Source of the DNA: Leptolyngbyaceae cyanobacterium SM1_3_5
GTDB lineage: Bacteria; Cyanobacteriota; Cyanobacteriia; Elainellales; Elainellaceae
DNA: 14,169 nt
Direction: 5' to 3'
Assembly (NCBI GenBank): GCA_012031475.1
Contig: JAAUTJ010000053.1
Span: 1-14,169, forward strand
Below the pieces are notes generated by a model. That model had not been told where the DNA came from. It did not search any database and was given only the letters and a program-made list of their open reading frames with translations. Every line of letters starts with the position of its first letter. The first letter of the stretch is position 1. The position numbers and the translations under genes were made by a program. Shown piece by piece: positions 1 through 7,724 of the stretch.

Positions 1-100
1 AGGACATGACCAGCATAGACAGAACTGACGCACTTGGGAGCCAGGAATCAATTCCAAAGCTCAAAGCGAAAGTCACAAAACTGACTCAGCCTGTCAAACG

Positions 101-118
101 AACCCATTTGAATGGGTT
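101..118 (+). terminator. Possible hairpin terminator of a gene left of the window
   Basis: AACCCATT (101-108) and AATGGGTT (111-118) are perfect inverted arms separated by TG. In practice this would fold as about 7 bp with a 4-nt loop. A weak T-rich tail (TTTAAGCTTTT) follows. It could end a plus-strand gene lying before the window, but the stem is AT-rich and the U-tract is broken, so the call is weak. No convincing gene is visible in 1-238. Confidence 0.25.
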
Positions 119-173
119 TAAGCTTTTGAGCCGGAACTTTAGTTCACGGCTTCTGCGTAAGTTCTGCAAGACA

Positions 174-201
174 CAAAAACGGGACAGAAAAGCCTGTCCC
201 G
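174..201 (-). terminator. Rho-independent terminator of the HhoA-type protease gene
   Basis: On the minus strand an 8-bp perfect stem CGGGACAG/CTGTCCCG (194-201 and 180-187) with a 6-nt loop is followed directly by TTTTT (179-175). It lies about 38 nt past the protease stop codon, in the correct orientation, and is a classic intrinsic terminator. Confidence 0.85.
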
Positions 202-238
202 CTGGTTTCTCTTCGTGGTGTGGTGAGGAGAAATCTGT

Positions 239-1423
239 TTATTCGGTCGGCACGGGATAGGCACCCGGACGCACATCGATCGATTGGTCTTGGCCGTTGC
301 GCCGAATCGCGATCGACACATTGCCGCCGACCTGACTGGTTTCGACGATGCGCTGCACCTCTTCCGATCGCGCGATCGCCTCGCCGTTCACCTGCCGAAT
401 CACGTCTCCGGCTTGCAGTCCGGCTTGGGCGGCGGGCGAATTGGGCACGACGCGAGCAATCAAGACGCCTTGATCTTCGGTGACGTTGAGATTGCGATCG
501 GGATCGCGGTTGATTTCTTCCCTCAGATCGGGCGAAAGCGTCACCATCTCGACGCCCAAGTAGGGATGTTCGGCTCTGCCACTGGTTTCAAGCTGCTGGG
601 CGATCCGCTCGATCGTGTTGGTGGGAATCGCAAAGCCAATGCCCTGAGCATCCGCCCGAATCGCCGTGTTCATGCCGATCACCTGGCCGCGCTGGTTGAG
701 CAGCGGGCCACCAGAGTTGCCCGGATTAATCGCCGCATCGGTTTGGATGAAGGCAACGCGGCGATCGGGGACGCCGACCTGACCGCTCGATCGACCTGTC
801 GCGCTGACGATTCCGGCTGTCACCGTATTGTCCAGCCCCAAGGGATTGCCGATCGCGATCGCCCATTCGCCCGGACGCACCTGCTCGGAATCGCTCATTT
901 GCACAGTCGGCAAATCGTTCGCCTCGATTTTCACAACGGCGACATCCGTCAGCGGATCTGCACCCACCACGCGGCCTTCAGAGCTGCGTCCGTCTCGCAG
1001 CGTGACGCGGACAGTATCCGCTCCATCCACGACATGAGCGTTGGTGAAGATCCGTCCGTCTTCGGAGACGATGAAGCCGGAGCCAACGCCGCGCTGGACG
1101 CGCTCGGGGGGCAGATTAGGCTGGTTGCCAAAGAAGCGGCGCAAACGCGGATCGCGCAGGGCATCAGGCACTTGGGCTTGTACGGTGCGCGTGGCGTTGA
1201 TGCGGACAACCGCAGGTCCCACCCGATCGACCACGCTCGTCACAAAGTTGGGATCAGCCTGGGGCACGATCGCAGGCGGAACCTGAGCGAGCGCCGCATC
1301 CGAAATCGATCGCAGCGGTGAATTCGGACTCCAAGCCAGGTAAGAGCCGCCTGTTGCCAGACCTGCACTCAGCAAGGCCAGCGAAACAAACTGAGCAGAA
1401 CGATTTTGAGAATGTGAAGTCAT
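239..1423 (-). CDS. hhoA: HhoA-type (DegP/HtrA family) trypsin-like serine protease with one PDZ domain
   Basis: A 394-aa envelope serine protease for quality control of misfolded periplasmic or thylakoid-lumen proteins. The N-terminus (about 1-47) has a hydrophobic stretch and ends near ALAQ, consistent with export or membrane anchoring. The chymotrypsin-like domain carries the complete catalytic triad: His130 in FTNAHVV, Asp160 in DPLTDVAV and Ser237 in NPGNSGGP. A single PDZ domain follows at about residues 288-385, with the ligand-loop region YLGVEM and the typical SPAAQAGLQAGDVI. Cyanobacteria have three paralogues (HhoA, HhoB, HtrA). The length and single PDZ fit HhoA best, but paralogue assignment by eye is tentative. 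No strong Shine-Dalgarno is seen before ATG 1423. A terminator lies just downstream. The gene reads as intact and monocistronic. Confidence 0.93.
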   Translation of the reverse strand: MTSHSQNRSAQFVSLALLSAGLATGGSYLAWSPNSPLRSISDAALAQVPPAIVPQADPNFVTSVVDRVGPAVVRINATRTVQAQVPDALRDPRLRRFFGNQPNLPPERVQRGVGSGFIVSEDGRIFTNAHVVDGADTVRVTLRDGRSSEGRVVGADPLTDVAVVKIEANDLPTVQMSDSEQVRPGEWAIAIGNPLGLDNTVTAGIVSATGRSSGQVGVPDRRVAFIQTDAAINPGNSGGPLLNQRGQVIGMNTAIRADAQGIGFAIPTNTIERIAQQLETSGRAEHPYLGVEMVTLSPDLREEINRDPDRNLNVTEDQGVLIARVVPNSPAAQAGLQAGDVIRQVNGEAIARSEEVQRIVETSQVGGNVSIAIRRNGQDQSIDVRPGAYPVPTE

Positions 1424-1551
1424 TGCAGTGGCGATCGAAGAAAAATCGTGAAGGGATGGGTTGGATATTGACTAATCTATCGATCGGATTTGTCGCTGAT
1501 GTGACGGCAAGGCTACAGCTTGACGACAGTTTGAAAACAGGAAATTCACGC

Positions 1552-1587
1552 AAAAAAAGGGGCGCTACGACGGTAGAACCCCTTTTT
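1552..1587 (-). terminator. Terminator of the DUF1517 gene
   Basis: On the minus strand AAAAAGGGG ... CCCCTTTTTTT forms a long stem, with an inner CTAC/GTAG pairing around the loop CGTC. GGGG is at 1579-1582 and CCCC at 1559-1562, and a 7-nt T run (1558-1552) follows. It starts about 22 nt after the DUF1517 stop. The flanking A and T runs make it potentially bidirectional, but no plus-strand gene needs it here. The remaining 1424-1551 stretch must hold the protease promoter; I could not pick out convincing -10/-35 boxes. Confidence 0.88.
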
Positions 1588-1609
1588 GGTCAGCGGATTG
1601 CGATCGAGA

Positions 1610-2596
1610 TTAGAGGCGACGCAAATCCGTGTAGTTCGTCAGCAAATCGTCTGAAGAAAGCGTGTCGCCTTCAGCCTGCGGCGTCCACAGGACTTCAACG
1701 GCCATCAGCTTTTCACTGTTGACGGCTCCCAAGGCGCTGAGGGCACGGCGGGCATCATCCACACCGTTGATGGCGGGAAGCTGAAGCTTGCCTTGAGCAG
1801 CAACGAGGAGCGTCACGACGATGAATTCACCTGGCTCGTTCGATTGAACCAAAGCACCACCCGCAGCGGGCAAGGTTCCGGCAGCGGCAGCACCGCGCAA
1901 CTGGCTGTTGTAGTTCGTCACGGTTTCTTCCGCGAACTTACTGCGCTCTGCAAGGGCGAGGCGGTTGAACTGAAGCTCAGCGGCTTCGAGGCGGGCTTGC
2001 TGCGTTTCGCCTCCGGCATACACCCAGTATTCCGGGTGACGCAGCAGGGAAAGCGTGGTTTCTTGCAGCAGTTGCGTCAAGCCTGCGCTGGTGCTGGTGT
2101 CGGCAGTTTGAGCCAGTCGATCGAGATCCGTCTGGAGCGATCGCGCTTCTGACAGCAGGCCAACCTGAATTCTTGCCACCGAAACGGCAGGAGACTCGTA
2201 GCTGCTGCCCTCAATGCCATCGTTACCGACGGCGCTGCGGAAGCTGCGAACCAGGAATCCGGCGATCGACAGGAAAATCAAGATCGAGAACAGGCCACCA
2301 AAGCCACCGCCCACGCCGAAGAACGGCAGGAGGAACGGAAAGCCAAAGCCACCACCCGGATAGCCGTAGCTGGGACGATAGCCGTAGCCATAGCCACCAC
2401 CGCCGCCCGGAGGCGCGTAGGTGCGCGAAGGCGGAGAATAGGTGCGGGTCGGGGCGCGGAAGCTGCCGCCGCCAATCCGACCACCGCTGCGGGCTGCCAG
2501 TGCGCCATCGGCATGACCAAAGACCAGCACGATCGCCAGCGTCACGGCCAGGAAGGGCTTCAGCAGCGGTTTGATTTGTTTGAGAAGTTTGTGCAT
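1610..2596 (-). CDS. DUF1517 family membrane protein
   Basis: A 328-aa protein of the DUF1517 family, widespread in cyanobacteria and plastid-bearing plants; its biochemical function is not established. Residues 1-35 form a signal-like segment ending GALAA. Residues 36-90 are a Gly/Tyr/Pro/Arg-rich linker with runs such as GGGGGYGYGYRP. A strongly hydrophobic segment at about 100-116 (FSILIFLSIAGFLV) is a likely transmembrane helix. The C-terminal 200 residues are soluble and contain the family-typical VSVARIQVGLLSEAR, LLRHPEYWVYAGG and VEVLWTPQAEGD motifs. The start ATG at 2596 has GAGG 8 nt upstream on the minus strand. It is single, followed by its own hairpin terminator. Plant relatives have been linked to thylakoid and light acclimation from memory; that is background knowledge, not seen here. 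Confidence 0.88.
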   Translation of the reverse strand: MHKLLKQIKPLLKPFLAVTLAIVLVFGHADGALAARSGGRIGGGSFRAPTRTYSPPSRTYAPPGGGGGYGYGYRPSYGYPGGGFGFPFLLPFFGVGGGFGGLFSILIFLSIAGFLVRSFRSAVGNDGIEGSSYESPAVSVARIQVGLLSEARSLQTDLDRLAQTADTSTSAGLTQLLQETTLSLLRHPEYWVYAGGETQQARLEAAELQFNRLALAERSKFAEETVTNYNSQLRGAAAAGTLPAAGGALVQSNEPGEFIVVTLLVAAQGKLQLPAINGVDDARRALSALGAVNSEKLMAVEVLWTPQAEGDTLSSDDLLTNYTDLRRL

Positions 2597-2767
2597 TGTA
2601 AATGCCTCATCGCGAAGGGCGATCGCTAACCAGTCCCCCGATCGCGATCGCTTTGTTAATAATCGTTACATTCAAACCACTTCTCTACTTTATCGCCTTC
2701 TTTGGCTGAGCAGAAGCGCACCAAGGGCGGATTTTAACCAGATAACCGTACCGAGGAGGGCGATCGC

Positions 2768-3671
2768 TTACCCCATCCGGTAGGCGTTGGGCGTGAGGCC
2801 GACCCATTTTTGAAACTGCTTGTTGAGGTGCGTCTGGTTAGAAAATCCGCAGGCCAGCGCGACATCCGCGATCGCCATTTCGCGGTTTTTGAGCAGCATC
2901 TTAGCGCGTTCGACTCGCTGCCAAATCACATATTGCCAGGGAGAAACGCCGATCGACTGCTTAAAAAGCTTACAGAAATGATATTGACTCATGCTCAGTT
3001 CAGCCGCGATCGCTTCGAGGCTCAACTGGCCTGCCAAATTTGCCTGGATAAATTCAAGAGCGCATTGCAGCTTTTTAGCCGATAGTCCGCCTTCATAAAC
3101 TCGCATCGGTGAAACGGCGCAATAGTGGCGCAGCAGATGAATAGCAAATAAATTCGCGAGCGATTCTGCATAAAGTTCACCGCAAAGGCCATTTGTATTC
3201 ATTTCGCCTAGAAAAGCATGGGCGATCGCTTCAAGCTGCGGATCACGTTTTAGAAGAACGCTGTGCAGTTCAAGCTGGCTAGAACTTACGCATTCATCAT
3301 GTAGCGGCAGTTTGAGTCAAAATATCAGGATTCATCATAAAAGCTAGCCCTTCGCCCGCAGTTTCCCAAGCCCAAACTGCTGGAATTCCAGCAGGCAGTA
3401 AGAAAAAATCGCCAACCTGAATTGCGCCTTCATACAACCCGCCATCAAACTGATTCACCTGACGAGAACCATATCTGAGATTGAGACAAAGAAAGTGCTG
3501 TGAACTCGGCGCAGTTTCAATTTCACTGGGCGATGTGACCGTATGCGTTATGGTTAAGCCGCCTGTTTGAATCGATCGCCCTGAGCAGAGTTGGTCAGTC
3601 ACGTCGCTCAGGTTAAGCGCGGATTGTCGATCGGATGGTGAACTTGGTTCGGAGAGATCGCGCTGCATCAC
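2768..3671 (-). pseudogene. AraC-family transcriptional regulator, split by a frameshift
   Basis: Two minus-strand frames together make one AraC regulator of about 300 aa. The first part (3671-3297, GTG/ATG start with GAGGA upstream) is a cupin-like N-terminal sensor domain with QVGDFFLLPAGIPAVW, ending at TGA 3297-3299. The continuation in the next frame is open from 3316, reads HDECVSSSQLELH... and runs into MNTNGLCGELYAESLAN (ATG at 3202). It ends with two helix-turn-helix units: LSLEAIAAELSMSQYHFCKLF, then IADVALACGFSNQTHLNKQF and the family signature WVGLTPNAYR. The break lies within 3297-3316 and equals one extra base or two missing bases. It sits divergent from the exported ABM protein and might regulate it. 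Whether this is a true pseudogene or a sequencing error cannot be told from the sequence. The 171 bp between this gene and DUF1517 (2597-2767) holds three HIP1 sites and no gene. Confidence 0.85.
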
Positions 3672-3867
3672 AGTTCCTCTTTCGATCGATATTCAAGCTA
3701 CTGTTATCAGAATTTATCGCAGCCTTGCGGGTTTCAGGGTTACCAATTTGACTAGGAACAGAATAGAAATTGCTGATGGTATGCCTGCGATCGCTGCGAT
3801 GAGCCATCTCCATTTTCACAAGATTGGAATACCGTTTCGCAAGAATTGAAAAGACTGCTGGAGTTGG

Positions 3868-3888
3868 TGTGCAGTAAAGTGAAGCACA
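3868..3888. promoter_or_regulatory. Inverted repeat TGTGC-N11-GCACA, candidate operator
   Basis: TGTGC (3868-3872) and GCACA (3884-3888) are a perfect dyad with an 11-nt spacer. It lies about 50 bp upstream of the ABM-protein start, in the 266-bp region shared with the divergent AraC gene. The spacing suits a dimeric regulator, but a 5-bp arm can arise by chance, so this is only a candidate. Confidence 0.25.
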
Positions 3889-3937
3889 GTTGTTTCGACA
3901 TGCGCCCGCATCGTTAGCCGCAAGGAGAAATTTACCT

Positions 3938-4702
3938 ATGCTGAAGATATCTATGCTGAAGAAAAGTCAACGATTGGGAATTGCGCTGGCAAAATCGCTC
4001 ATGCTCAGCGTTGTCTTGTGGTTCAGTTTGGCCGCGCCCGATTTTGCGAATGCCGCCCCAAGCCAATCAACAGTATCGCTCGATACGATCGATCGCGAAT
4101 TAGTCAATGTTGTTACCGTTTATCCGACTGATTCAAAAACTCAAGATCAAGTGCTTTCCAAGCTTGCCGCCGCAGAATCCGCAGCCTTTTCAAAAACTCC
4201 GGGATTTGTGGATGCCTCAATTTTGAAAGCTCAAGATGGTTCCCAGGTGATTGCTTTATCTCAATGGAAAGGCAAAGATTTATCAGATTTCCAAGCTTAC
4301 GCTCAAGAGCATGTTTTGAATGTTGATGACAATCAAACTCCTCAATCATTTGCTTGCCAGGTTCAGCACACCGAAGCCAGAGCAGGATCGCCAAACTTTG
4401 CGGCGGAAGATGTGATTATGTTTAGCCAGTTCAAGATGAAGCCCGACCAAAAGCAATCTGATTTGGCAATGATCATCACTCAGGAAATGCCGGGAGTGCT
4501 GCAAATGGTTTCTGGGTTGCAGTGGGCGGCAATGTGTCCGAGTACCGACCAATCCACGATCGCTCTGATTGCCCGCTGGAATAGCCGCGATGACTTTACA
4601 TCGCTCGGCCAAAAGCCCGGATTCGACCAGGAAACGAACTACTGGCAAGCCTACGCAAACAATGAACACGGGCTATATGACGTCGCGCAAGTGATTCGTT
4701 AA
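3938..4702 (+). CDS. Exported protein with two antibiotic biosynthesis monooxygenase (ABM)-like domains
   Basis: A 254-aa protein from ATG 3938, chosen because AAGGAG lies at 3922-3927, about 10 nt upstream. An in-frame upstream ATG at 3890 would add 16 residues with no ribosome site. Residues 1-40 are a clear Sec signal peptide (basic start, hydrophobic core MLSVVLWFSLAAP, cleavage near ANAA). Mature residues about 53-130 look like an ABM/dimeric alpha-beta barrel fold: ELVNVVTVYP, then KTPGFVDASILK, then VIALSQWKGKDLSDF. Residues about 158-254 repeat the pattern more loosely (EDVIMFSQFKMKP, then ALIARWNSRDDF). Proteins of this fold include small oxygenases, heme-degrading enzymes and structural relatives; no catalytic role can be assigned here, and export is unusual for the fold. 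It stands divergent from the broken AraC gene. Confidence 0.8.
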   Translation: MLKISMLKKSQRLGIALAKSLMLSVVLWFSLAAPDFANAAPSQSTVSLDTIDRELVNVVTVYPTDSKTQDQVLSKLAAAESAAFSKTPGFVDASILKAQDGSQVIALSQWKGKDLSDFQAYAQEHVLNVDDNQTPQSFACQVQHTEARAGSPNFAAEDVIMFSQFKMKPDQKQSDLAMIITQEMPGVLQMVSGLQWAAMCPSTDQSTIALIARWNSRDDFTSLGQKPGFDQETNYWQAYANNEHGLYDVAQVIR

Positions 4703-4723
4703 ATTCTCAATTTGAGCATCTTG

Positions 4724-4770
4724 AAAATTGCGATCGCCTGCTTTGTAACGGCTAGGCGATCGCAATTTTT
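4724..4770. terminator. Bidirectional terminator built from two inverted HIP1 sites
   Basis: A 16-bp perfect stem, 4724-4739 (AAAATTGCGATCGCCT) with 4754-4769 (its exact reverse complement), has a 14-nt loop and A and T runs at the two ends. It lies between the convergent ABM gene (stop 4702, plus) and ndhS (stop 4816, minus), so it can serve both. Each arm contains one complete GCGATCGC octamer. Confidence 0.85.
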
Positions 4771-4815
4771 CGAGTGTTAGCCGCGATCGAGTCTCAATCA
4801 AGCAACCTGAACGGG

Positions 4816-5010
4816 TTACTTCTTGGCGCGGCCTGCGGTTGCATCCACCGCTTCAATTTGCGACAGGCGGAAGGTGACGAGCTTATCCCAGTTGCCGCCT
4901 TCAAACAAAACGGCAGCTTTGCCGTCGCTGATGCGCTGCACCAGTCCTTGAAAGGCGTAGTAAGTATCGTTGACATCCGTGACGCGGACGGCAGCACCGG
5001 GAAGAATCAT
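4816..5010 (-). CDS. ndhS: NAD(P)H dehydrogenase-like complex subunit NdhS
   Basis: A 64-aa protein matching NdhS (formerly DUF3252; CRR31 in plants), the small SH3-like subunit of the photosynthetic NDH-1 complex that helps bind ferredoxin as electron donor for cyclic electron flow. Visible hallmarks are the N-terminal MILPGAAVRVTDVNDTYY, the central GLVQRISDGKAAVLFEGG and NWDKLVTFRLSQIEAV, followed by a short Lys-rich tail. Length is normal for cyanobacterial NdhS. The ATG at 5010 has no strong Shine-Dalgarno. It lies 58 bp downstream of rodA on the same strand and could be cotranscribed, though function gives no reason for the pairing. The hairpin at 4724-4770 terminates it. Confidence 0.9.
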   Translation of the reverse strand: MILPGAAVRVTDVNDTYYAFQGLVQRISDGKAAVLFEGGNWDKLVTFRLSQIEAVDATAGRAKK

Positions 5011-5068
5011 GGTGAATTTGCGGTTAGGGTTCGTTTTTCAGCTTAGAGCATTCCCAAGCGGAGAGCGA

Positions 5069-6324
5069 TTAGAATTTCAGGCGTTGACGATAGTTGTAGA
5101 CCGATTCGACCAGCCCGATCGCCACGAAATTCGTCAGCAGCGCCGATCGCCCGTAGCTCAGCCAGGGCAAGGGAATTCCGGTAATCGGTGCGAGGCCGAT
5201 CGTCATGCCGATGTTCACCAAGACCTGAAACACAATCATCGTCAAAACGCCGATCGCCAGCAGCGATCCAAAATTATCTTTCGCGTTCTGGGCGATGATC
5301 ACCAGCCGCAGACAGATTAGCCAAAACGCAATCAAAACGGCAAACGTGCCGACAAAGCCGAGTTCTTCCCCGATCGCAGAAAAGATAAAGTCGGTGTGCT
5401 GTTCAGGAATGAAGCTCAGTTGCGTCTGTGTCCCGTTGTTCAGCCCGCGTCCCCACAGGCCACCCGCCCCGATCGCAATCCGCGACTGAATCAGGTGATA
5501 GCCACCACCGAGCGGGTCTTTATCGGGATTCAAAAACAGCAGCAGGCGGTCTTTCTGATAGTCCTTGAGAAATCCCCAGGCAATTTGACCGAGTTTCCCG
5601 GAAACCAAATTGACGACAGCCGCGCCCAGCGCTCCGTAGATCGGCCAGGGCAGCGATCGCCAGCCGATGAACGTGATCAGCGCAACCCAGGCAAACCAGG
5701 CGGGCAGATAGACGTTAAACGAAATCGCGGCAACCAATGGCGAAATCAGCAGCAGCAGCCAGCCCGGATTGGCGTTTGCCCAATAGAGCATCCCCAGCAC
5801 GATCGCGCCAAACACAAGTGAGGTTCCCAAATCCGGCTGGAGGAAGACGAGTGCCCAAGGAACAGCCGCGATCGCCAAGATTTTGATCATGTCGAACAGC
5901 GTCGAAGCCGTCCGCTCTTGCAGCAGGCTTGCCAGCGTCACGATCAAGCCGACTTTGGCAAATTCCGAAGGTTGCACGTTGAAGCCGCCGATCGTCAGCC
6001 AGCTTTGCGCTCCGTTTGCGCTCGTTCCCAGGAAAATCACAATCAGCAGCGAAATGTTCGTGACGGCATAGACGACCCAGCGCCACTGAATCAGCAGTTC
6101 ATAGCGCCAGCGCGACAGGGCGATCGAAATCACCAGGCCGATCGCGCCCATTGCCAAATGCTGCCACCAGTAATCGACCAAGCCGCCGTGAAGCTGCGTA
6201 CTGCGAATCGCCACGCTGCCATAACGGTGAGCAGCACGGGCAGCAGAAACAGCCAGGGGTCGGTCTCTTGCCAGGGTGCAAACAGGGACTTCCAGTTGAA
6301 GCGAGCGATCGACTTGTTCAGCAT
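5069..6324 (-). pseudogene. rodA: RodA, SEDS-family peptidoglycan glycosyltransferase, frameshifted near the N-terminus
   Basis: RodA polymerises lipid II into glycan strands in the elongasome at the plasma membrane. The N-terminus starts at ATG 6324 (MLNKSIARFNWKSLFAP, 35 codons to ATG 6220-6222). The remaining 381 codons are in another frame (GTG 6214: MAIRSTQLHGG). Between them the sequence is ATG-GC-AGC-GTG; one added G would give a continuous protein of about 418 aa, a normal RodA length. The protein has multiple hydrophobic segments and the SEDS signatures FIPEQHTDFIFSAIGEELGF (containing the conserved catalytic-site Asp) and LPWLSYGRSALLTNF. Because RodA is normally needed for rod shape and the rest is perfectly kept, a missing base in the sequence is likelier than a dead gene. 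Mrp lies upstream on the same strand and ndhS downstream. Confidence 0.88.
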
Positions 6325-6399
6325 GAAGTTCGGGCGAGGTAAATCGTTTTTGATCCTAACTGGATTTACGGCAATGGCAACGGGGAATCCGTTGAGAAT

Positions 6400-6422
6400 G
6401 GGTGTCGGGTGTCGGGTGTCGG
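6400..6422. repeat. Short tandem repeat, heptamer GGGTGTC, about 3.3 copies
   Basis: GGGTGTC repeats at 6400, 6407 and 6414, followed by GG. It lies in the 243-bp gap between mrp and rodA, upstream of rodA on its strand. Heptanucleotide tandem repeats in intergenic spacers are well known in filamentous cyanobacteria. No other feature is evident in 6325-6567. Confidence 0.8.
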
Positions 6423-6567
6423 CAGGAAAGACCAGCAGATTCTAGAGTGTGGCTTAAAGCGTTGGAAGCCCTGACACAAGTGGAAACCCGACCCGCTCAA
6501 AGTCCCTACTCGTGGGGATTTGAGGGGCAACCAAACCGCAACGCAAGCAGAAGTCTTAAAGCACGTC

Positions 6568-7641
6568 CTAGCCGAGGGCAGCGATCGAGACGCGAGCGGC
6601 GATCTGCTGAGCAACGGCTGTCAGCGCTTTGGCTGAGGCGGAGTCGGGCTGATCCATGACGACGGGAATTCCGGCATCGCCGCCTTCGCGCAAGGCCATT
6701 TCGATCGGGACGCGACCGAGCAGCGGCAGGCCAAGCTCTTTCGAGGTGCGTTCGCCGCCACCTGATCCGAAGATGTCGTATTGGCGATCGGGCATGTCCG
6801 GCGGCACAAAGTAGCTCATGTTCTCGACAATGCCCAAGACCGGAACATTCATATTTTGGAACATTCGCAGGCCGCGACGGGCATCTTGCAGGGCGACGGT
6901 TTGCGGCGTGGTGACGATGACGGCACCTGCGAGCGGCACGGCTTGAATTAGAGTAAGCTGTGCGTCTCCGGTTCCGGGCGGCATATCGACCAGCAAATAA
7001 TCGAGTTCGCCCCACATCACCTTGTAGAGAAACTGACGGATGCGAGCGTCAAGCATGGGGCCGCGCCACGAAACGGGCTGGTCGGGATTGATCAAAAAGC
7101 CCATCGAGACGAGCTTGACGCCATAATTGAAGGCGGGTTCAAGCAGTTCACCTTGCGGCGTGTTTTGCACCATGACGGGGGCATTGCTCAAGCCCAGCAT
7201 AGTCGGCGTGTTGGGACCATAAATATCCGCATCAAGCAGGCCAACTTTGGCTCCGGCTTGGGCGAGGGCGACGGCAGTGTTGACGGCGATCGTACTTTTG
7301 CCAACGCCGCCCTTGCCGCTCGAAATTGCCAGAATATTTTTCACGCCTGCAATTCCGGTGCGATCGGGCAGGCCTTTTTGCTGCGGCGTTTCTGCCGTCA
7401 CGTCCACCGTCACCGTTTCCACATCCGGCAAAGTTTTAACGGCGCGTTCACACTCTTCGACGATGAACTGGCGCAGCGGACAGGCGGGCGTCGTGAGAAC
7501 GAGGGTAAAGCGGACATTTCCGTTTGCGATCGCCACGTTGCGAATCATGTTGAGTTCCACCAAGCTCCGCCGGAGTTCGGGATCTTCCACAGGCCGCAGC
7601 ACTTCTAGCACTGCGGCAGCATCAAGCGTTTTTGAGATCAT
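6568..7641 (-). CDS. mrp: Mrp/NBP35/ApbC-family P-loop ATPase (iron-sulfur cluster carrier)
   Basis: A 357-aa cytosolic protein. Residues 1-85 form the MIP18/DUF59 domain (VEDPELRRSLVELNMI, with the conserved Cys in TTPACPLRQ). Residues about 100-345 are the Mrp ATPase, with deviant Walker A SGKGGVGKS (108-116), DADIYGPNTP (from 137) and Walker B-like VDMPPGTGD (218-226). Relatives (ApbC, HCF101) hold and transfer Fe-S clusters, in plastids to photosystem I. The CxxC cluster-binding motif of bacterial ApbC after NMSYF is absent: here the sequence is NMSYFVPPDMPDRQYDIFGSG. This resembles other cyanobacterial members as I recall them, so cluster handling probably uses other residues. The start ATG at 7641 has no clear ribosome site. 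No terminator is evident before rodA, 243 bp downstream. Confidence 0.92.
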   Translation of the reverse strand: MISKTLDAAAVLEVLRPVEDPELRRSLVELNMIRNVAIANGNVRFTLVLTTPACPLRQFIVEECERAVKTLPDVETVTVDVTAETPQQKGLPDRTGIAGVKNILAISSGKGGVGKSTIAVNTAVALAQAGAKVGLLDADIYGPNTPTMLGLSNAPVMVQNTPQGELLEPAFNYGVKLVSMGFLINPDQPVSWRGPMLDARIRQFLYKVMWGELDYLLVDMPPGTGDAQLTLIQAVPLAGAVIVTTPQTVALQDARRGLRMFQNMNVPVLGIVENMSYFVPPDMPDRQYDIFGSGGGERTSKELGLPLLGRVPIEMALREGGDAGIPVVMDQPDSASAKALTAVAQQIAARVSIAALG

Positions 7642-7724
7642 GATTGTGTTCAGTCCAGCCTCAGTCTAAGGGATCGCTGCATCTACCTTGATCTTACCGC
7701 TCGAATCGATCGCGCCTCGTCCAG

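Noticed and set aside
6..260. 84-codon plus-strand open frame at the window start
   Set aside because: It passes through the hairpin and terminator region and over the protease 3' end; no domain or ribosome site.
284..1321. 345-codon plus-strand open frame
   Set aside because: It is exactly antisense to the well-supported HhoA-type protease, and its composition is that of a shadow frame rich in Arg/His/Asp.
3890..3937. 16-residue upstream extension of the ABM protein
   Set aside because: It would bury the signal peptide start and overlaps the AAGGAG site that fits ATG 3938.
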